DNA of 64,000 nt from Magnetofaba australis IT-1 (GTDB taxonomy: Bacteria > Pseudomonadota > Magnetococcia > Magnetococcales > Magnetococcaceae): NCBI RefSeq assembly GCF_002109495.1, contig NZ_LVJN01000020.1:1224300-1288299 (forward strand), given 5' to 3'. The notes beneath the pieces were generated by a model. The model had not been told where the DNA came from. It searched no databases and worked only from the letters and a program-made list of their open reading frames with translations. Numbering within the stretch: the stretch's first letter is position 1; each line of letters begins with the position of its first letter. A program made the translations under genes and the position numbers. Shown here piece by piece: positions 48,521 through 56,644 of the stretch.

Positions 48521-49330
48521 ATGGACAGCGGATTCTATGCGGCGGTCAACGGCGCCCGACGCGCCCAAATGAAACTGGACGTGCTGGCCAACAATCTGGC
48601 CAACGTCAACACCACCGGCTTTAAAGAGGACCAACTGACCTTCGACTCCTTTATGACGTCGCCCGGTCCCGAGCAGTTTCCTCTGCCCACCGACAATTTC
48701 ATGGGCCTGCGCGGACCCTACGACATTCCGTTCCCGTTCAGCAACCCCGCCTCCAACGCCTACCGCATGACCTACCCGGTGGCTTTCGAGACCGAGATGA
48801 CCATGACCCAGGGTCCGCTGCGCCAAACCGGCAACCCGCTGGATGTGGCCATTGAGGGCGACGGCTTCTTCGCCGTGCAGGGGCCTGATGGCGAGCGCCG
48901 CTACACTCGTGACGGCGCCTTCGAGATCGACAGCCTCGGGCAACTGGTCACCAAGGACGGCTTTCCGCTGCTGAATGCGGGCGGCGCGCCCATCGTGGTG
49001 GGCAAGGGGCCGGTGGTGATCGGCGAAGATGGCGTGGTCACCAGCGCCGGCGAGCAGGTGGGTGTGCTAAGCCGGGTGGGGCTGCCCACCGAGCAGCTGG
49101 ATAAAGTGGGGCAGAACCTCTACAAGGCCCCGCAGGAGTACGAGACCAATCTGGATGGCGCGCGCGGCGGTTTCCACCAGGGCTTCCTGGAGGACTCCAA
49201 CAGCAATCCGATCCGCAGCATGACGCAGATGATCGAGACTCAGCGCGCCACCGAGATGTACGTGAAGATGATTCAATCGCTCGACACCCTGGATGAGAAG
49301 GCGGCCAATCAAGTGGGACGCCTCGAGTAA
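48521..49330 (+). CDS. flgF: Flagellar proximal rod protein FlgF
   Basis: 269 residues. The N-terminal rod motif MKLDVLANNLANVNTTGFKE and C-terminal SMTQMIETQRATEMYVKMIQ are the conserved terminal helices that stack in the flagellar rod. Between them lies the FlgE/F/G domain (LDVAIEGDGFFAVQGPDGER). FlgF is the proximal rod segment exported by the flagellar type III apparatus. First gene after the sigma54-like promoter; flgG follows after 142 bases. Confidence 0.93.
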   Translation: MDSGFYAAVNGARRAQMKLDVLANNLANVNTTGFKEDQLTFDSFMTSPGPEQFPLPTDNFMGLRGPYDIPFPFSNPASNAYRMTYPVAFETEMTMTQGPLRQTGNPLDVAIEGDGFFAVQGPDGERRYTRDGAFEIDSLGQLVTKDGFPLLNAGGAPIVVGKGPVVIGEDGVVTSAGEQVGVLSRVGLPTEQLDKVGQNLYKAPQEYETNLDGARGGFHQGFLEDSNSNPIRSMTQMIETQRATEMYVKMIQSLDTLDEKAANQVGRLE

Positions 49331-49472
49331 ACCCGAATCCGGCGCTGCGGCGGGGCGATGACCCCGTCGCGCGCCCGGACCACTGACGCGCCATCAAGAG
49401 CGCGCGGGGTCCTCCCCGGTCCCATGACCGGTTCTGCGACAACGAAATTTACGTATTGGAAAGGATCGAACC

Positions 49473-50264
49473 ATGCTGCGTTCATTGTGGACCTCCGCGA
49501 CGGGGATGCAGGCGCAACAGCGCAATATCGACGTCATCTCCAACAACCTGGCCAACGTCAACACCACCGGCTTCAAGCGCTCCCGCGCCGACTTCCAGGA
49601 TCTGCTGTATCAGAACCTGCGCGCCGCCGGCGCCGCCACCTCGCAGGCGGGCACCGCGGTGCCGGTGGGCATCCAGCTCGGTCACGGCGTGCGCAACGTC
49701 TCGGTGAGCAAACTGTTCACCCAGGGCGACTACGTGCAGACCGGCAACGAGCTGGATCTGGCCATCGAAGGTCAGGGCTTCTTCCAGATCACTCTGCCCG
49801 ACGGTCAGACCGCCTACACCCGTGACGGCACCTTCAAGCTGGACAACACCGGACAGATGGTGACCTCCGACGGCTACGTGCTGCAGCCGGGCATCACCCT
49901 GCCGCAGGACGCCATGGCCGTGGCCATCGAGCCCTCGGGCATCATCAGCGTCAAACAGCCCGGCACCGCGGCGCTGGCGCAGCTGGGTCAGTTGCAGGTG
50001 GCCGACTTCATCAATCCGGCGGGTCTGACCGCTATTGGCCGCAACCTCTACACCGAGTCAGAAGCCTCCGGCGCGGCGGTGGCGGGCAACCCCAACGAAA
50101 ACGGCTTTGGCGCCATCCAGCAGGGCTTCCTGGAGATGTCCAACGTCAACATGGTCGAGGAGATGGTGCAGATGATCGCCTCTCAGCGCGCCTATGAGTT
50201 GAACTCCAAGAGCATCCAGACCTCCGACAGCATGCTCGGCACCATCGGCAGCTTGAAACGGTAA
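49473..50264 (+). CDS. flgG: Flagellar distal rod protein FlgG
   Basis: 263 residues. SLWTSATGMQAQQRNIDVIS then NNLANVNTTGFKRSRADFQD opens the protein. LDLAIEGQGFFQITLPDGQT is the core and GFLEMSNVNMVEEMVQMIAS with YELNSKSIQTSDSMLGTI the C-terminal helix. These are diagnostic of the distal rod subunit, which forms the drive shaft through the P and L rings. Full length. It ends 11 bases before flgA. Confidence 0.95.
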   Translation: MLRSLWTSATGMQAQQRNIDVISNNLANVNTTGFKRSRADFQDLLYQNLRAAGAATSQAGTAVPVGIQLGHGVRNVSVSKLFTQGDYVQTGNELDLAIEGQGFFQITLPDGQTAYTRDGTFKLDNTGQMVTSDGYVLQPGITLPQDAMAVAIEPSGIISVKQPGTAALAQLGQLQVADFINPAGLTAIGRNLYTESEASGAAVAGNPNENGFGAIQQGFLEMSNVNMVEEMVQMIASQRAYELNSKSIQTSDSMLGTIGSLKR

Positions 50265-50275
50265 GGGTGGGCGAC

Positions 50276-50998
50276 ATGAAGCGTAATCTCAAAATGAGCC
50301 TGATGGCGCTGGCGGCGCTGGCCGCCGCCGCCCTGGGCGGCGAAGCCGAAGCACGCATGATCCACCGTCAGGAGTTGGTGGAGGCGGCGCAAACCCCGAT
50401 GCAGGCGGCCATGACCCTGGCCAAGCCAGGGCTGGAGCCCAAGGCGATCTACTTTGCCCGCTCGCTGCAGTTGCCCGATCAAGGCGAGTGGCGGCTGGCG
50501 GTGAATCCCCAGGATGTGGACGCCGAGCCGGGCCGCCGGGTGATCCCGGTCACCGTGCTGCTCAACGGCAAGCCGCACCTGGAGCTGACCGCCAACGTGA
50601 TGGTGCAGCAGCGCGAACGGGTGTTGACCCTGGCGCGCAATCTGGCCCGCGGCGAGATCGTGGGGCCGCAGGATCTGCGCTGGGAGGAGCGGGTTGTCAA
50701 CCATAAGGGGATGACCTACGCCGATGACCCGGCCCAGCTTATCGGCATGGCGGTGAAACGCCCGGTGCGCGCTGGCGCGCCGCTCAAAAGCGACTGGTTT
50801 GACCGTCCCATCGCCATCGAACGCGGCGAGCGGGTGCGGGTGACCGCCAAGTCCGGCGCGCTGACCATTCGCGCCATCGCCGTGGCCGATCAGGCCGGGC
50901 GGGTGGGCGACGCCATCGCGGTGCGCAATCCGGAAAGCTCCCGTCGCTACCTGGCCACGGTGATCGCCCCGGGCGCGGTGCGGGTGGAGATGCTCTGA
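50276..50998 (+). CDS. flgA: Flagellar P-ring assembly chaperone FlgA
   Basis: A periplasmic protein of 240 residues that helps FlgI assemble into the P ring. Start at ATG 50276 after AAGGGTGG; a GTG at 50267 is an alternative. After the signal peptide (MALAALAAAALGGEAEA) come an N-terminal domain and the SAF domain, with VLTLARNLARGEIVGPQDLR and KRPVRAGAPLKSDWFDRP, then IRAIAVADQAGRVGDAIAVR near the end. These match the FlgA C-terminal region. Between flgG and flgH, the usual order. Confidence 0.9.
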   Translation: MKRNLKMSLMALAALAAAALGGEAEARMIHRQELVEAAQTPMQAAMTLAKPGLEPKAIYFARSLQLPDQGEWRLAVNPQDVDAEPGRRVIPVTVLLNGKPHLELTANVMVQQRERVLTLARNLARGEIVGPQDLRWEERVVNHKGMTYADDPAQLIGMAVKRPVRAGAPLKSDWFDRPIAIERGERVRVTAKSGALTIRAIAVADQAGRVGDAIAVRNPESSRRYLATVIAPGAVRVEML

Positions 50999-51066
50999 TC
51001 GACCGATCGATCATCGAGCCCAACCATTCGCCATATAACGAACGCTTATCCCCAAAGGGGGTTGTG

Positions 51067-51774
51067 ATGAAAAAGTCTGCTGCTTACCAAATGATGATCG
51101 CCGCCAGCGCGCTGGCTCTGCTGTCCGGCTGCGGGACCATCACCCGCGCTTCGCAACGTCCCGCCGCGCCGGTGAGCATGGTGCGCGCCCAGGCCCCGGA
51201 GGTGATGGCGCCCAATAAGGGCTCCATCTGGCAAAGCGCCCAGCGCAACGCCCTGTTCACCGACAACAAGGCGCGCAGTGTGGGCGATATCCTGACGGTG
51301 AACATTGCTGAGACCATCAACGCCACCAAGAGCAGCAACACCACGCTGAGCAAGAACGATGAGTCCAAGACTTCATTGGGCGGTCTGTTCGGTTTAACGG
51401 CGGCGCTGCAGGCGGGCGGTCTGTCCAAGTTCACCGACAGCGCCACCATTAAGTCGGAGAACACCCATGAGGGGGAAGGCGAGGTGACCCGTTCAGGCAA
51501 CTTCACCGGTTCCATCGCCTGTGTGGTGACCGAGGTGCTGCCCAACGGCTACTTCCGCATCGAAGGCCGTCGCGACATCACTCTGAACAACGATAACGAA
51601 TTCATCATTCTGTCCGGCATTGTGCGTCCCGACGACATCTCCCCGGACAACAGCATCAGCTCGCAGATGATCGCCGATGCGCGCATCGAGTTCTCCGGTG
51701 AGGGCGACATCAGCAATCAGCAGAAGCCCAGCTGGACCTATCAGCTCCTGACGGCGGCGCTGCCGCTGTTCTAA
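51067..51774 (+). CDS. flgH: Flagellar L-ring lipoprotein FlgH
   Basis: 235 residues from ATG 51067 (GTG 51064 is also in frame). Lipobox LSGC with Cys22. The core has GSIWQSAQRNALFTDNKARS, GDILTVNIAETINATKSSNT, GEGEVTRSGNFTGSIACVV and the strongly conserved NGYFRIEGRRDITLNNDNEF and LSGIVRPDDISPDNSISS. It forms the outer-membrane bushing around the rod. A strong terminator follows, separating it from flgI. Confidence 0.94.
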   Translation: MKKSAAYQMMIAASALALLSGCGTITRASQRPAAPVSMVRAQAPEVMAPNKGSIWQSAQRNALFTDNKARSVGDILTVNIAETINATKSSNTTLSKNDESKTSLGGLFGLTAALQAGGLSKFTDSATIKSENTHEGEGEVTRSGNFTGSIACVVTEVLPNGYFRIEGRRDITLNNDNEFIILSGIVRPDDISPDNSISSQMIADARIEFSGEGDISNQQKPSWTYQLLTAALPLF

Positions 51775-51880
51775 ATCGCACTGTTAAGCAAGGCATTGCT
51801 GCGCCCCCACGGGAGACCGGGTCGGCGGGCGCAGAGCACGATTTTTCCGTCGCAAATTTCCGTCGCAGGAAACTTTGACG

Positions 51881-51912
51881 CGCCGGGCCTCTTTGGCCCG
51901 GCGTTTTTTTTT
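51881..51912 (+). terminator. Rho-independent terminator between flgH and flgI
   Basis: Nine-base perfect stem CGCCGGGCC / GGCCCGGCG with loop TCTTT and nine T residues. It divides the flagellar run into two transcription units. Confidence 0.93.
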
Positions 51913-51974
51913 GGCCGTTTCGCTGAGGGGGCGCTGGGCTTGATTGACTATGGAACGGGTGGGGGAGGCCTCTC

Positions 51975-51990
51975 TGGCCCGTCTTATGCA
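51975..51990 (+). promoter_or_regulatory. Sigma54-type promoter of flgI
   Basis: TGGCCCGTCTTATGCA has the -24 GG and -12 GC at the required 10-base spacing and differs from TGGCACN5TTGCA at two positions. It lies directly after the terminator and 113 bases before the flgI start, where a second promoter would be needed. Confidence 0.6.
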
Positions 51991-52102
51991 TGATAGAGAT
52001 CGGACGGATCGACTCTGCGCTGCTATCACACAAATCTCGGCGTCGACACAGACTATGCAAAGTCCGCAAATGGAATGTCAAGTGTCTGGAAAGGAAGTCA
52101 AA

Positions 52103-53218
52103 ATGCGTGTCGTGAATGGACTCATCCCGCGCCTGGCGCTGGGCGCTTTGTGCGTGATCGGTTTTCTGACGCAGGCACAAATTGCCGATGCGGCGCGATT
52201 GAAGGACGTGGTCACCATTGAAGGGGTGCGCGGCAACCCGCTGTCGGGCTTCGGTCTGGTGGTGGGCCTCAATGGCAGCGGCGACTCCTCCTTGCCTTTC
52301 ACTTCTCAGGCCATGCGCCGCATGCTCTCGCAGATGGGCATCAGCATCAGCGCCGAGATCAAAGCCAAAAACGTCGCCGGGGTGATGGTCACCACCACCC
52401 TGCCGCCATTCGCTCGTCAGGGCAGTCAACTGGATGTCACCCTCTCTTCGGTGGGCGACGCCAAGAGCCTGCAGGGCGGCACCTTGATTATGACCCCGCT
52501 GCGCGGCGCCGATGGCCGCATCTATGCGGTCTCCCAGGGCGCGCTCTCCATTGGCGGCTTCTCTGCTGGCGGCGCCGGGCAGGGCGCGCAGAAGAACCAT
52601 CCCACTGTGGCGCGCATCGCCAACGGCGCCATCGTCGAGCGCGAAATCAACTTCGCCCTCAATCGCGAAAAATCCCTGGAGTTGCAACTGCGCAACCCCG
52701 ATTTCACCACCGCCAACCGCATTGTGCGCGCCATCAACGGCGCTCTGGGTCAGCCCTACGCCAAGGCGCGGGACTCCGGCGCGGTGGACGTGCGCGTGCC
52801 CAAGGATTATCAGGGCCGCGTGGTGGATCTTCTCACCCGTCTGGAGACTCTACAAGTAGAGCCCGATCAGCTGGCCAAAGTGGTGGTGAGCGAACGCACC
52901 GGCACCATCGTCATGGGCGAGAACGTGCGCGTCTCTACTGTGGCGCTCTCCCATGGCAATCTCTCCATCAAGATCAGCAGCAATCCGCAGGTGAGCCAGC
53001 CCAACGCCATGGCGGGGGGGCAGACCGCGGTGACCAATCAAAATCAGATGAACGTCACCGAGCAGGATGCGCGTCTGATCGAGATGCAGGAGGGGGTGAC
53101 CCTCAACGATCTGGTCAAAGGGCTCAATGGCGTGGGCGTGACCCCGCGCGACTTGATCGCGATTCTGCAGACCATCAAGACCGCTGGCGCGCTGCAAGCG
53201 GATCTTGTGATCCAGTAA
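52103..53218 (+). CDS. flgI: Flagellar P-ring protein FlgI
   Basis: 371 residues from ATG 52103 with AAGGAAG five bases upstream; longer readings from 51944 lack a signal peptide at their start. Signal peptide, then RLKDVVTIEGVRGNPLSGFG, LVVGLNGSGDSS, VAGVMVTTTLPPFARQGSQL, DVTLSSVGDAKSLQGGTLIM and TPLRGADGRIYAVSQGALSI, with GVGVTPRDLIAILQTIKTAG at the end. These are the usual FlgI blocks. It polymerises into the periplasmic P ring with help from FlgA. Confidence 0.95.
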   Translation: MRVVNGLIPRLALGALCVIGFLTQAQIADAARLKDVVTIEGVRGNPLSGFGLVVGLNGSGDSSLPFTSQAMRRMLSQMGISISAEIKAKNVAGVMVTTTLPPFARQGSQLDVTLSSVGDAKSLQGGTLIMTPLRGADGRIYAVSQGALSIGGFSAGGAGQGAQKNHPTVARIANGAIVEREINFALNREKSLELQLRNPDFTTANRIVRAINGALGQPYAKARDSGAVDVRVPKDYQGRVVDLLTRLETLQVEPDQLAKVVVSERTGTIVMGENVRVSTVALSHGNLSIKISSNPQVSQPNAMAGGQTAVTNQNQMNVTEQDARLIEMQEGVTLNDLVKGLNGVGVTPRDLIAILQTIKTAGALQADLVIQ

Positions 53219-53237
53219 GGCGTGCGGGCGGCGAGCC

Positions 53238-53816
53238 ATGAGCGACTTCCCCACATTTCCCAGCATCGACGCCATGCGCGCGCGTTTGCAGGCCGAACAG
53301 GGGCAGCAGATCAGCGCGCGGGCGGACGCAGGGCGGGGCGGGAACACAGAGGAAGCGAGCCCCATCGCCATCGCGCGGCGTAACGCCGTCAGCGGCGGAC
53401 AGCGTGTGGCCACGGAGAATGTCGCCGGGCAGTTTCGCGGCTCCTCCACTCGTCACGCGGCGGGCAATGTGCGGCGGCTCAAGTTGGCGCCTGCGCAGGA
53501 TAAGAAGCTGCGCGAGTCGGCGGCCAATTTTGAAGCGATGTTCATCAAGCAGATGCTCGGCGCCATGCGCAAAACGGTCACGCCCATACAAGGCGACGAT
53601 CCGTTGATCAAGAAGGGGCAGGGCGAAAAGATGTTCGAAGGCATGCTCGATGACGAGTACGCCAAAATGGCCTCGCAACGTCAGACCGGCGGCATGGGTC
53701 TGAAAGAGGCGATCTACGATCAACTCACGCGCGCGCCTGGCGTGCGCCCCGGCGGTAGCGTAATGCGGGTGATCCCGGGTTCTTACCGCAACGCCGCCGC
53801 CAAGCGCGATGAGTGA
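53238..53816 (+). CDS. flgJ: Rod-binding protein FlgJ (N-terminal domain only)
   Basis: 192 residues. The conserved rod-cap region is KLRESAANFEAMFIKQMLGA with MRKTVTPIQGDDPLIKKGQG, EKMFEGMLDDEYAKMASQRQ and TGGMGLKEAIYDQLTR. The C-terminal peptidoglycan hydrolase domain of the long enterobacterial FlgJ is absent, as in many alphaproteobacteria and others, so another lytic enzyme must open the wall. It follows flgI by 19 bases. Confidence 0.88.
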   Translation: MSDFPTFPSIDAMRARLQAEQGQQISARADAGRGGNTEEASPIAIARRNAVSGGQRVATENVAGQFRGSSTRHAAGNVRRLKLAPAQDKKLRESAANFEAMFIKQMLGAMRKTVTPIQGDDPLIKKGQGEKMFEGMLDDEYAKMASQRQTGGMGLKEAIYDQLTRAPGVRPGGSVMRVIPGSYRNAAAKRDE

Positions 53817-53867
53817 GCCCGACGCGGGCCACAAGGTGCTTGAACCGATGAGAAAGGAATTTCGTCG

Positions 53868-54182
53868 ATGAAAATCAAAAGCGTGGATGCTGGAAAATTG
53901 GGGCGCATCACGCGCGGTCGCGCCAAAGGCGGCGCTGCTGGCGCCGGTTCAGCCCGCGCCGGACGCAGCGGCGGGGCGCGGCGCGACGATGTGGCGCTGT
54001 CCGATAATGCGCGCGCCTACGGCATGGCCGACGAGGCGATGCAGAGCGCGCCAAATGTGCGCTCGGAGTTGGTGACGCCGATCAAAGAGGCGTTGGACGC
54101 CGGGCGTTATGACATCTCCAGCCTGGACGTGGCCGACAAGATCCTGCGTCAGGTGCTCATGGAGCGCAAACAGTCTTTGTAG
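53868..54182 (+). CDS. flgM: Anti-sigma28 factor FlgM
   Basis: 104 residues. A Gly/Ala/Arg-rich, probably disordered N-terminus precedes the sigma28-binding part, with DVALSDNARAYGMADEAM and VTPIKEALDAGRYDISSLDV then ADKILRQVLMERKQSL, the conserved FlgM C-terminus. FlgM holds FliA until it is exported on hook completion. Its location between flgJ and flgN, in a unit with csrA, fits regulation of late flagellar genes. Confidence 0.88.
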   Translation: MKIKSVDAGKLGRITRGRAKGGAAGAGSARAGRSGGARRDDVALSDNARAYGMADEAMQSAPNVRSELVTPIKEALDAGRYDISSLDVADKILRQVLMERKQSL

Positions 54183-54222
54183 GCGGTGGCCGTCCCACAG
54201 CCGGATTTAACAGGAGGAGACC

Positions 54223-54717
54223 ATGGCGGACGCCAGCGGGGCCTTGAAACAGATTGTGGAAACCTTGATCGATCGCTTCGAGAAGCTGCACGAGCTCCTG
54301 CTCGCCGAGCGTGAAGCGTTACGCAATCGTGACGCCGAGGCGCTGGAGAGCGCCAACGCCAGCGTTCGCGAGAGCTTGGAGGAGATTAGCCGCATCGATC
54401 AGCGCCGTCAGCGACTGACCATCGATATGGCCCATGTGCTGGGTCTGTCCGGCGGCGTGCCTTCGATGGGGGATCTGGCGCGCAAGCTGGGGGAGAAGAG
54501 CGGCTTTATGGCGCTGCGCGAGCAGTTGCGTACCGCCATCGACGCCGCGCAGAAGGCCAATCGCGAGAATCAAGCCGCGTTTCGCGGCGTGCAAACCGCC
54601 ACCGAGGCGGTGATGGAGGTGATCCGCAGCGGCGGGACGCCACAAACCAGCGGCTATGGCCGCACCGGCGCCAAAGCAACCGCCGGCGCCTTTCACACTT
54701 TTTCCAAGCAGCTGTAA
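54223..54717 (+). CDS. flgN: FlgN-family flagellar export chaperone
   Basis: 164 residues, mostly one long helical hairpin: LKQIVETLIDRFEKLHELLL, AEREALRNRDAEALESANAS, then the EEISRIDQRRQRLTIDMAHV segment. This charged coiled form and its place after flgM identify FlgN, the chaperone of the hook-filament junction proteins FlgK and FlgL. Sequence conservation in this family is low, so the call leans on context. AGGAGGAG precedes the start. Confidence 0.8.
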   Translation: MADASGALKQIVETLIDRFEKLHELLLAEREALRNRDAEALESANASVRESLEEISRIDQRRQRLTIDMAHVLGLSGGVPSMGDLARKLGEKSGFMALREQLRTAIDAAQKANRENQAAFRGVQTATEAVMEVIRSGGTPQTSGYGRTGAKATAGAFHTFSKQL

Positions 54718-54807
54718 CGCTTGGAGCTGTTCGCCACTGATCCGTTCGGCGCGCGCCTGGTCCAATGAGGGACGGGAAACGCCGGACGTTGCGAGGGGAT
54801 TACCGCC

Positions 54808-55044
54808 ATGCTGATTTTGACACGGAGAGTCGGAGAGAGTCTGCAAATCGGGGATGACATCAAAGTCACCCTGTTGGGCATTAAGGGCAACCAGGTGCGC
54901 ATCGGTATCGACGCGCCGCGCGACGTGGAGGTGCATCGCGAGGAGATCTACGACAAGATCCGTCGCGAAACCCGCAAAGCCAACCGTCGCATGCCCGAGG
55001 ATGTTTTGGACGAAGCCTCGCGTCTGCTGTCGCCGCACAAATAG
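54808..55044 (+). CDS. csrA: Carbon storage regulator CsrA
   Basis: 78 residues. [40 protein letters not shown] and [11 protein letters not shown] make the complete CsrA fold with the RNA-binding strand-one and C-terminal VHREEIY residues. It binds GGA motifs in mRNA leaders and controls translation of flagellar, exopolysaccharide and carbon-metabolism genes. The C-terminal tail is about 15 residues longer than in E. coli. Last gene of the second flagellar unit and followed by a terminator. Confidence 0.95.
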   Translation: MLILTRRVGESLQIGDDIKVTLLGIKGNQVRIGIDAPRDVEVHREEIYDKIRRETRKANRRMPEDVLDEASRLLSPHK

Positions 55045-55086
55045 GATTTGCCGCACCGCGTTGCGTGGCGCTGCAATGAAATCTTG

Positions 55087-55118
55087 AAAGCCCCGTCGAA
55101 CCCCTTCGGCGGGGCTTT
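55087..55118 (+). terminator. Terminator after csrA
   Basis: AAAGCCCCG (55087-55095) pairs with CGGGGCTTT (55110-55118) around a 14-base loop. The T-tract is short. It is the likely end of the flgI-csrA transcript. Confidence 0.75.
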
Positions 55119-55135
55119 GTCATATTCATTATCTT

Positions 55136-55150
55136 GACTAATTTTGTCGG
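55136..55150 (+). promoter_or_regulatory. Possible IscR type-1-like binding site
   Basis: GACTAATTTTGTCGG matches the central part of the E. coli IscR type-1 consensus (GACTRWWWYAGTCRR) at 14 of 15 positions; the outer flanks match poorly. It is 257 bases before cysE, the first gene of the isc run, which encodes an IscR with the cluster ligands. Confidence 0.4.
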
Positions 55151-55316
55151 AATTGGCAGGGTGTATCTGATGCCGGAGCGTCATTGATGATGATTTCGCA
55201 ACAGCATTCATTGCTCGCCGATTTGCGCTGAATACTCCCAACTCATTGAAGTGATGATATTCCTGACTGTATGAGGGGTATTTCAAAAAAGCCGACCAAT
55301 CCAGTCAGGTTTATTG

Positions 55317-55344
55317 TTGACAATTTCCATCGGGTATTTAAAAT
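55317..55344 (+). promoter_or_regulatory. Sigma70-type promoter of the cysE-isc operon
   Basis: TTGACA (55317-55322), a 16-base spacer and TAAAAT (55339-55344). Transcription would start near 55351, about 55 bases before cysE. An 8-base inverted repeat CCTGACTG/CAGTCAGG (55262-55269 and 55302-55309) lies just upstream and could bind a regulator. Confidence 0.6.
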
Positions 55345-55406
55345 CTCCATTTCAAAGGGGCAATCTTTTGTCTCTATGAATCTAGCGAAAACCAAGAGAG
55401 GTCATC

Positions 55407-56165
55407 GTGGCTTTTGGCGTTTTCAAAACCATCCGGGACGACATTCGCGTCATCTTTGACCGCGACCCCGCCGCGCGCAGCGTGGCCGAGATCATTCTCT
55501 GCTATCCCGGCGTCCACGCCATGATCTTCTATCGTTTCGCCCACATGTGGTGGGGCTGGAACCGCAAGCTTATCGCCCGTTTCATCTCCCATCTGGGGCG
55601 CTTCTTCACCGGGATTGAGATTCACCCTGGGGCCACCATCGGCAAGGGCTTCTTCATCGACCACGGCATGGGAGTGGTGATCGGCGAGACCACCGAGATT
55701 GGCGACAACGTCACCCTCTACCACGGCGTGACTCTGGGCGGCACCACCTGGAACAAGGGTAAGCGCCACCCTACGCTGCACGACGGTGTTGTGGTGGGGG
55801 CCGGCGCCAAGGTGCTGGGGCCCATCACGGTGGGCGAGAACGCCCGTATCGGCTCTAACGCCGTGGTGGTCAAAGCGGTGCCGCCGGATGTGACGGTGGT
55901 GGGGATTCCGGGTCGCGAAGTCGCGCCCAAGAAACACGACCCCATCGACCCCAATAATAAGTCCGACTTCCCCTCCTATGGCGTCACCGAGAATCAGATG
56001 CCCGACCCGGTGGCCCGCGCGGTTACCTGCATGCTCGAACAGATGCATCAGATGGAGCGGCGCCTGAATACGCTGGAGCGGGAGAAAGAGGCGCTGGTCT
56101 CTGAAAACGGCAAGAGCTGTGACGCAGCGGCGGCGCCGCTGCGCGTGGCGGGAGGCGACTCATGA
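55407..56165 (+). CDS. cysE: Serine O-acetyltransferase
   Basis: 252 residues from GTG 55407 after GAGAGG. It makes O-acetylserine from serine and acetyl-CoA, the precursor of cysteine. The left-handed beta-helix is clear: [81 protein letters not shown] short N-terminal helical domain (epsilonproteobacterial/plant-like SrpH-type length) and a non-standard coiled C-terminal tail ([20 protein letters not shown]) frame it. The stop overlaps the iscR start by four bases, tying cysteine synthesis to Fe-S assembly. Confidence 0.92.
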   Translation: MAFGVFKTIRDDIRVIFDRDPAARSVAEIILCYPGVHAMIFYRFAHMWWGWNRKLIARFISHLGRFFTGIEIHPGATIGKGFFIDHGMGVVIGETTEIGDNVTLYHGVTLGGTTWNKGKRHPTLHDGVVVGAGAKVLGPITVGENARIGSNAVVVKAVPPDVTVVGIPGREVAPKKHDPIDPNNKSDFPSYGVTENQMPDPVARAVTCMLEQMHQMERRLNTLEREKEALVSENGKSCDAAAAPLRVAGGDS

Positions 56166-56644
56166 AGCTGACCACCCGGGGACGCTATGCGGTCACCGCC
56201 ATGTTGGATCTGGCGCAACATGGCGAAGAGGGGCCCTCCAACCTGGCGGATATCTCCGCGCGGCAGGAGATTTCCCTCTCCTACCTGGAGCAGCTGTTCG
56301 CCAAGCTGCGCCGCAGCGGATTGGTGAAGAGCATTCGCGGCCCCGGCGGCGGCTATCAACTGGCGCATACGCCGCAGCGCATCAGCGTGGCGGACATCAT
56401 TCGCGCGGTGGATGAGCCGATTCAGGCCACCTCCTGCAAGGATTACCAGACCGAAGGGTGTCGCAAGACCACCCGCTGCATCACCCACGATCTGTGGGTG
56501 CAGTTGGGCAACCACATCTACGACTACCTGGATTCGGTCAATTTGGCGCATCTGGCGCAGAACGGCTCGGCCATGCTGGCGGGGGCCCATGATCACGATC
56601 ATGGCGATCACCACACCGCCATGGGTAAGCGGGGGGCGGCGTGA
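56162..56644 (+). CDS. iscR: Fe-S-sensing transcriptional regulator IscR
   Basis: 160-residue Rrf2-family protein. The helix-turn-helix is [20 protein letters not shown] with [20 protein letters not shown] and [19 protein letters not shown]. Cluster ligands are three cysteines spaced C-x7-C-x5-C followed by the ITHDLW histidine, as in E. coli IscR with a slightly wider first gap. A histidine-rich tail (HDHDHGDHH) is extra and could bind metal. IscR with a [2Fe-2S] cluster normally represses its own operon. Overlaps cysE upstream and the first desulfurase downstream, by four bases each. Confidence 0.94.
   Translation: MKLTTRGRYAVTAMLDLAQHGEEGPSNLADISARQEISLSYLEQLFAKLRRSGLVKSIRGPGGGYQLAHTPQRISVADIIRAVDEPIQATSCKDYQTEGCRKTTRCITHDLWVQLGNHIYDYLDSVNLAHLAQNGSAMLAGAHDHDHGDHHTAMGKRGAA

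Noticed and set aside
53238-53816. flgJ as a truncated gene
   Set aside because: FlgJ with only the rod-binding domain is a normal form in many bacteria; the ends look natural.
55119-55406. A small protein gene in the csrA-cysE gap
   Set aside because: Only short frames without ribosome-binding sites; the region is better explained as regulatory DNA.
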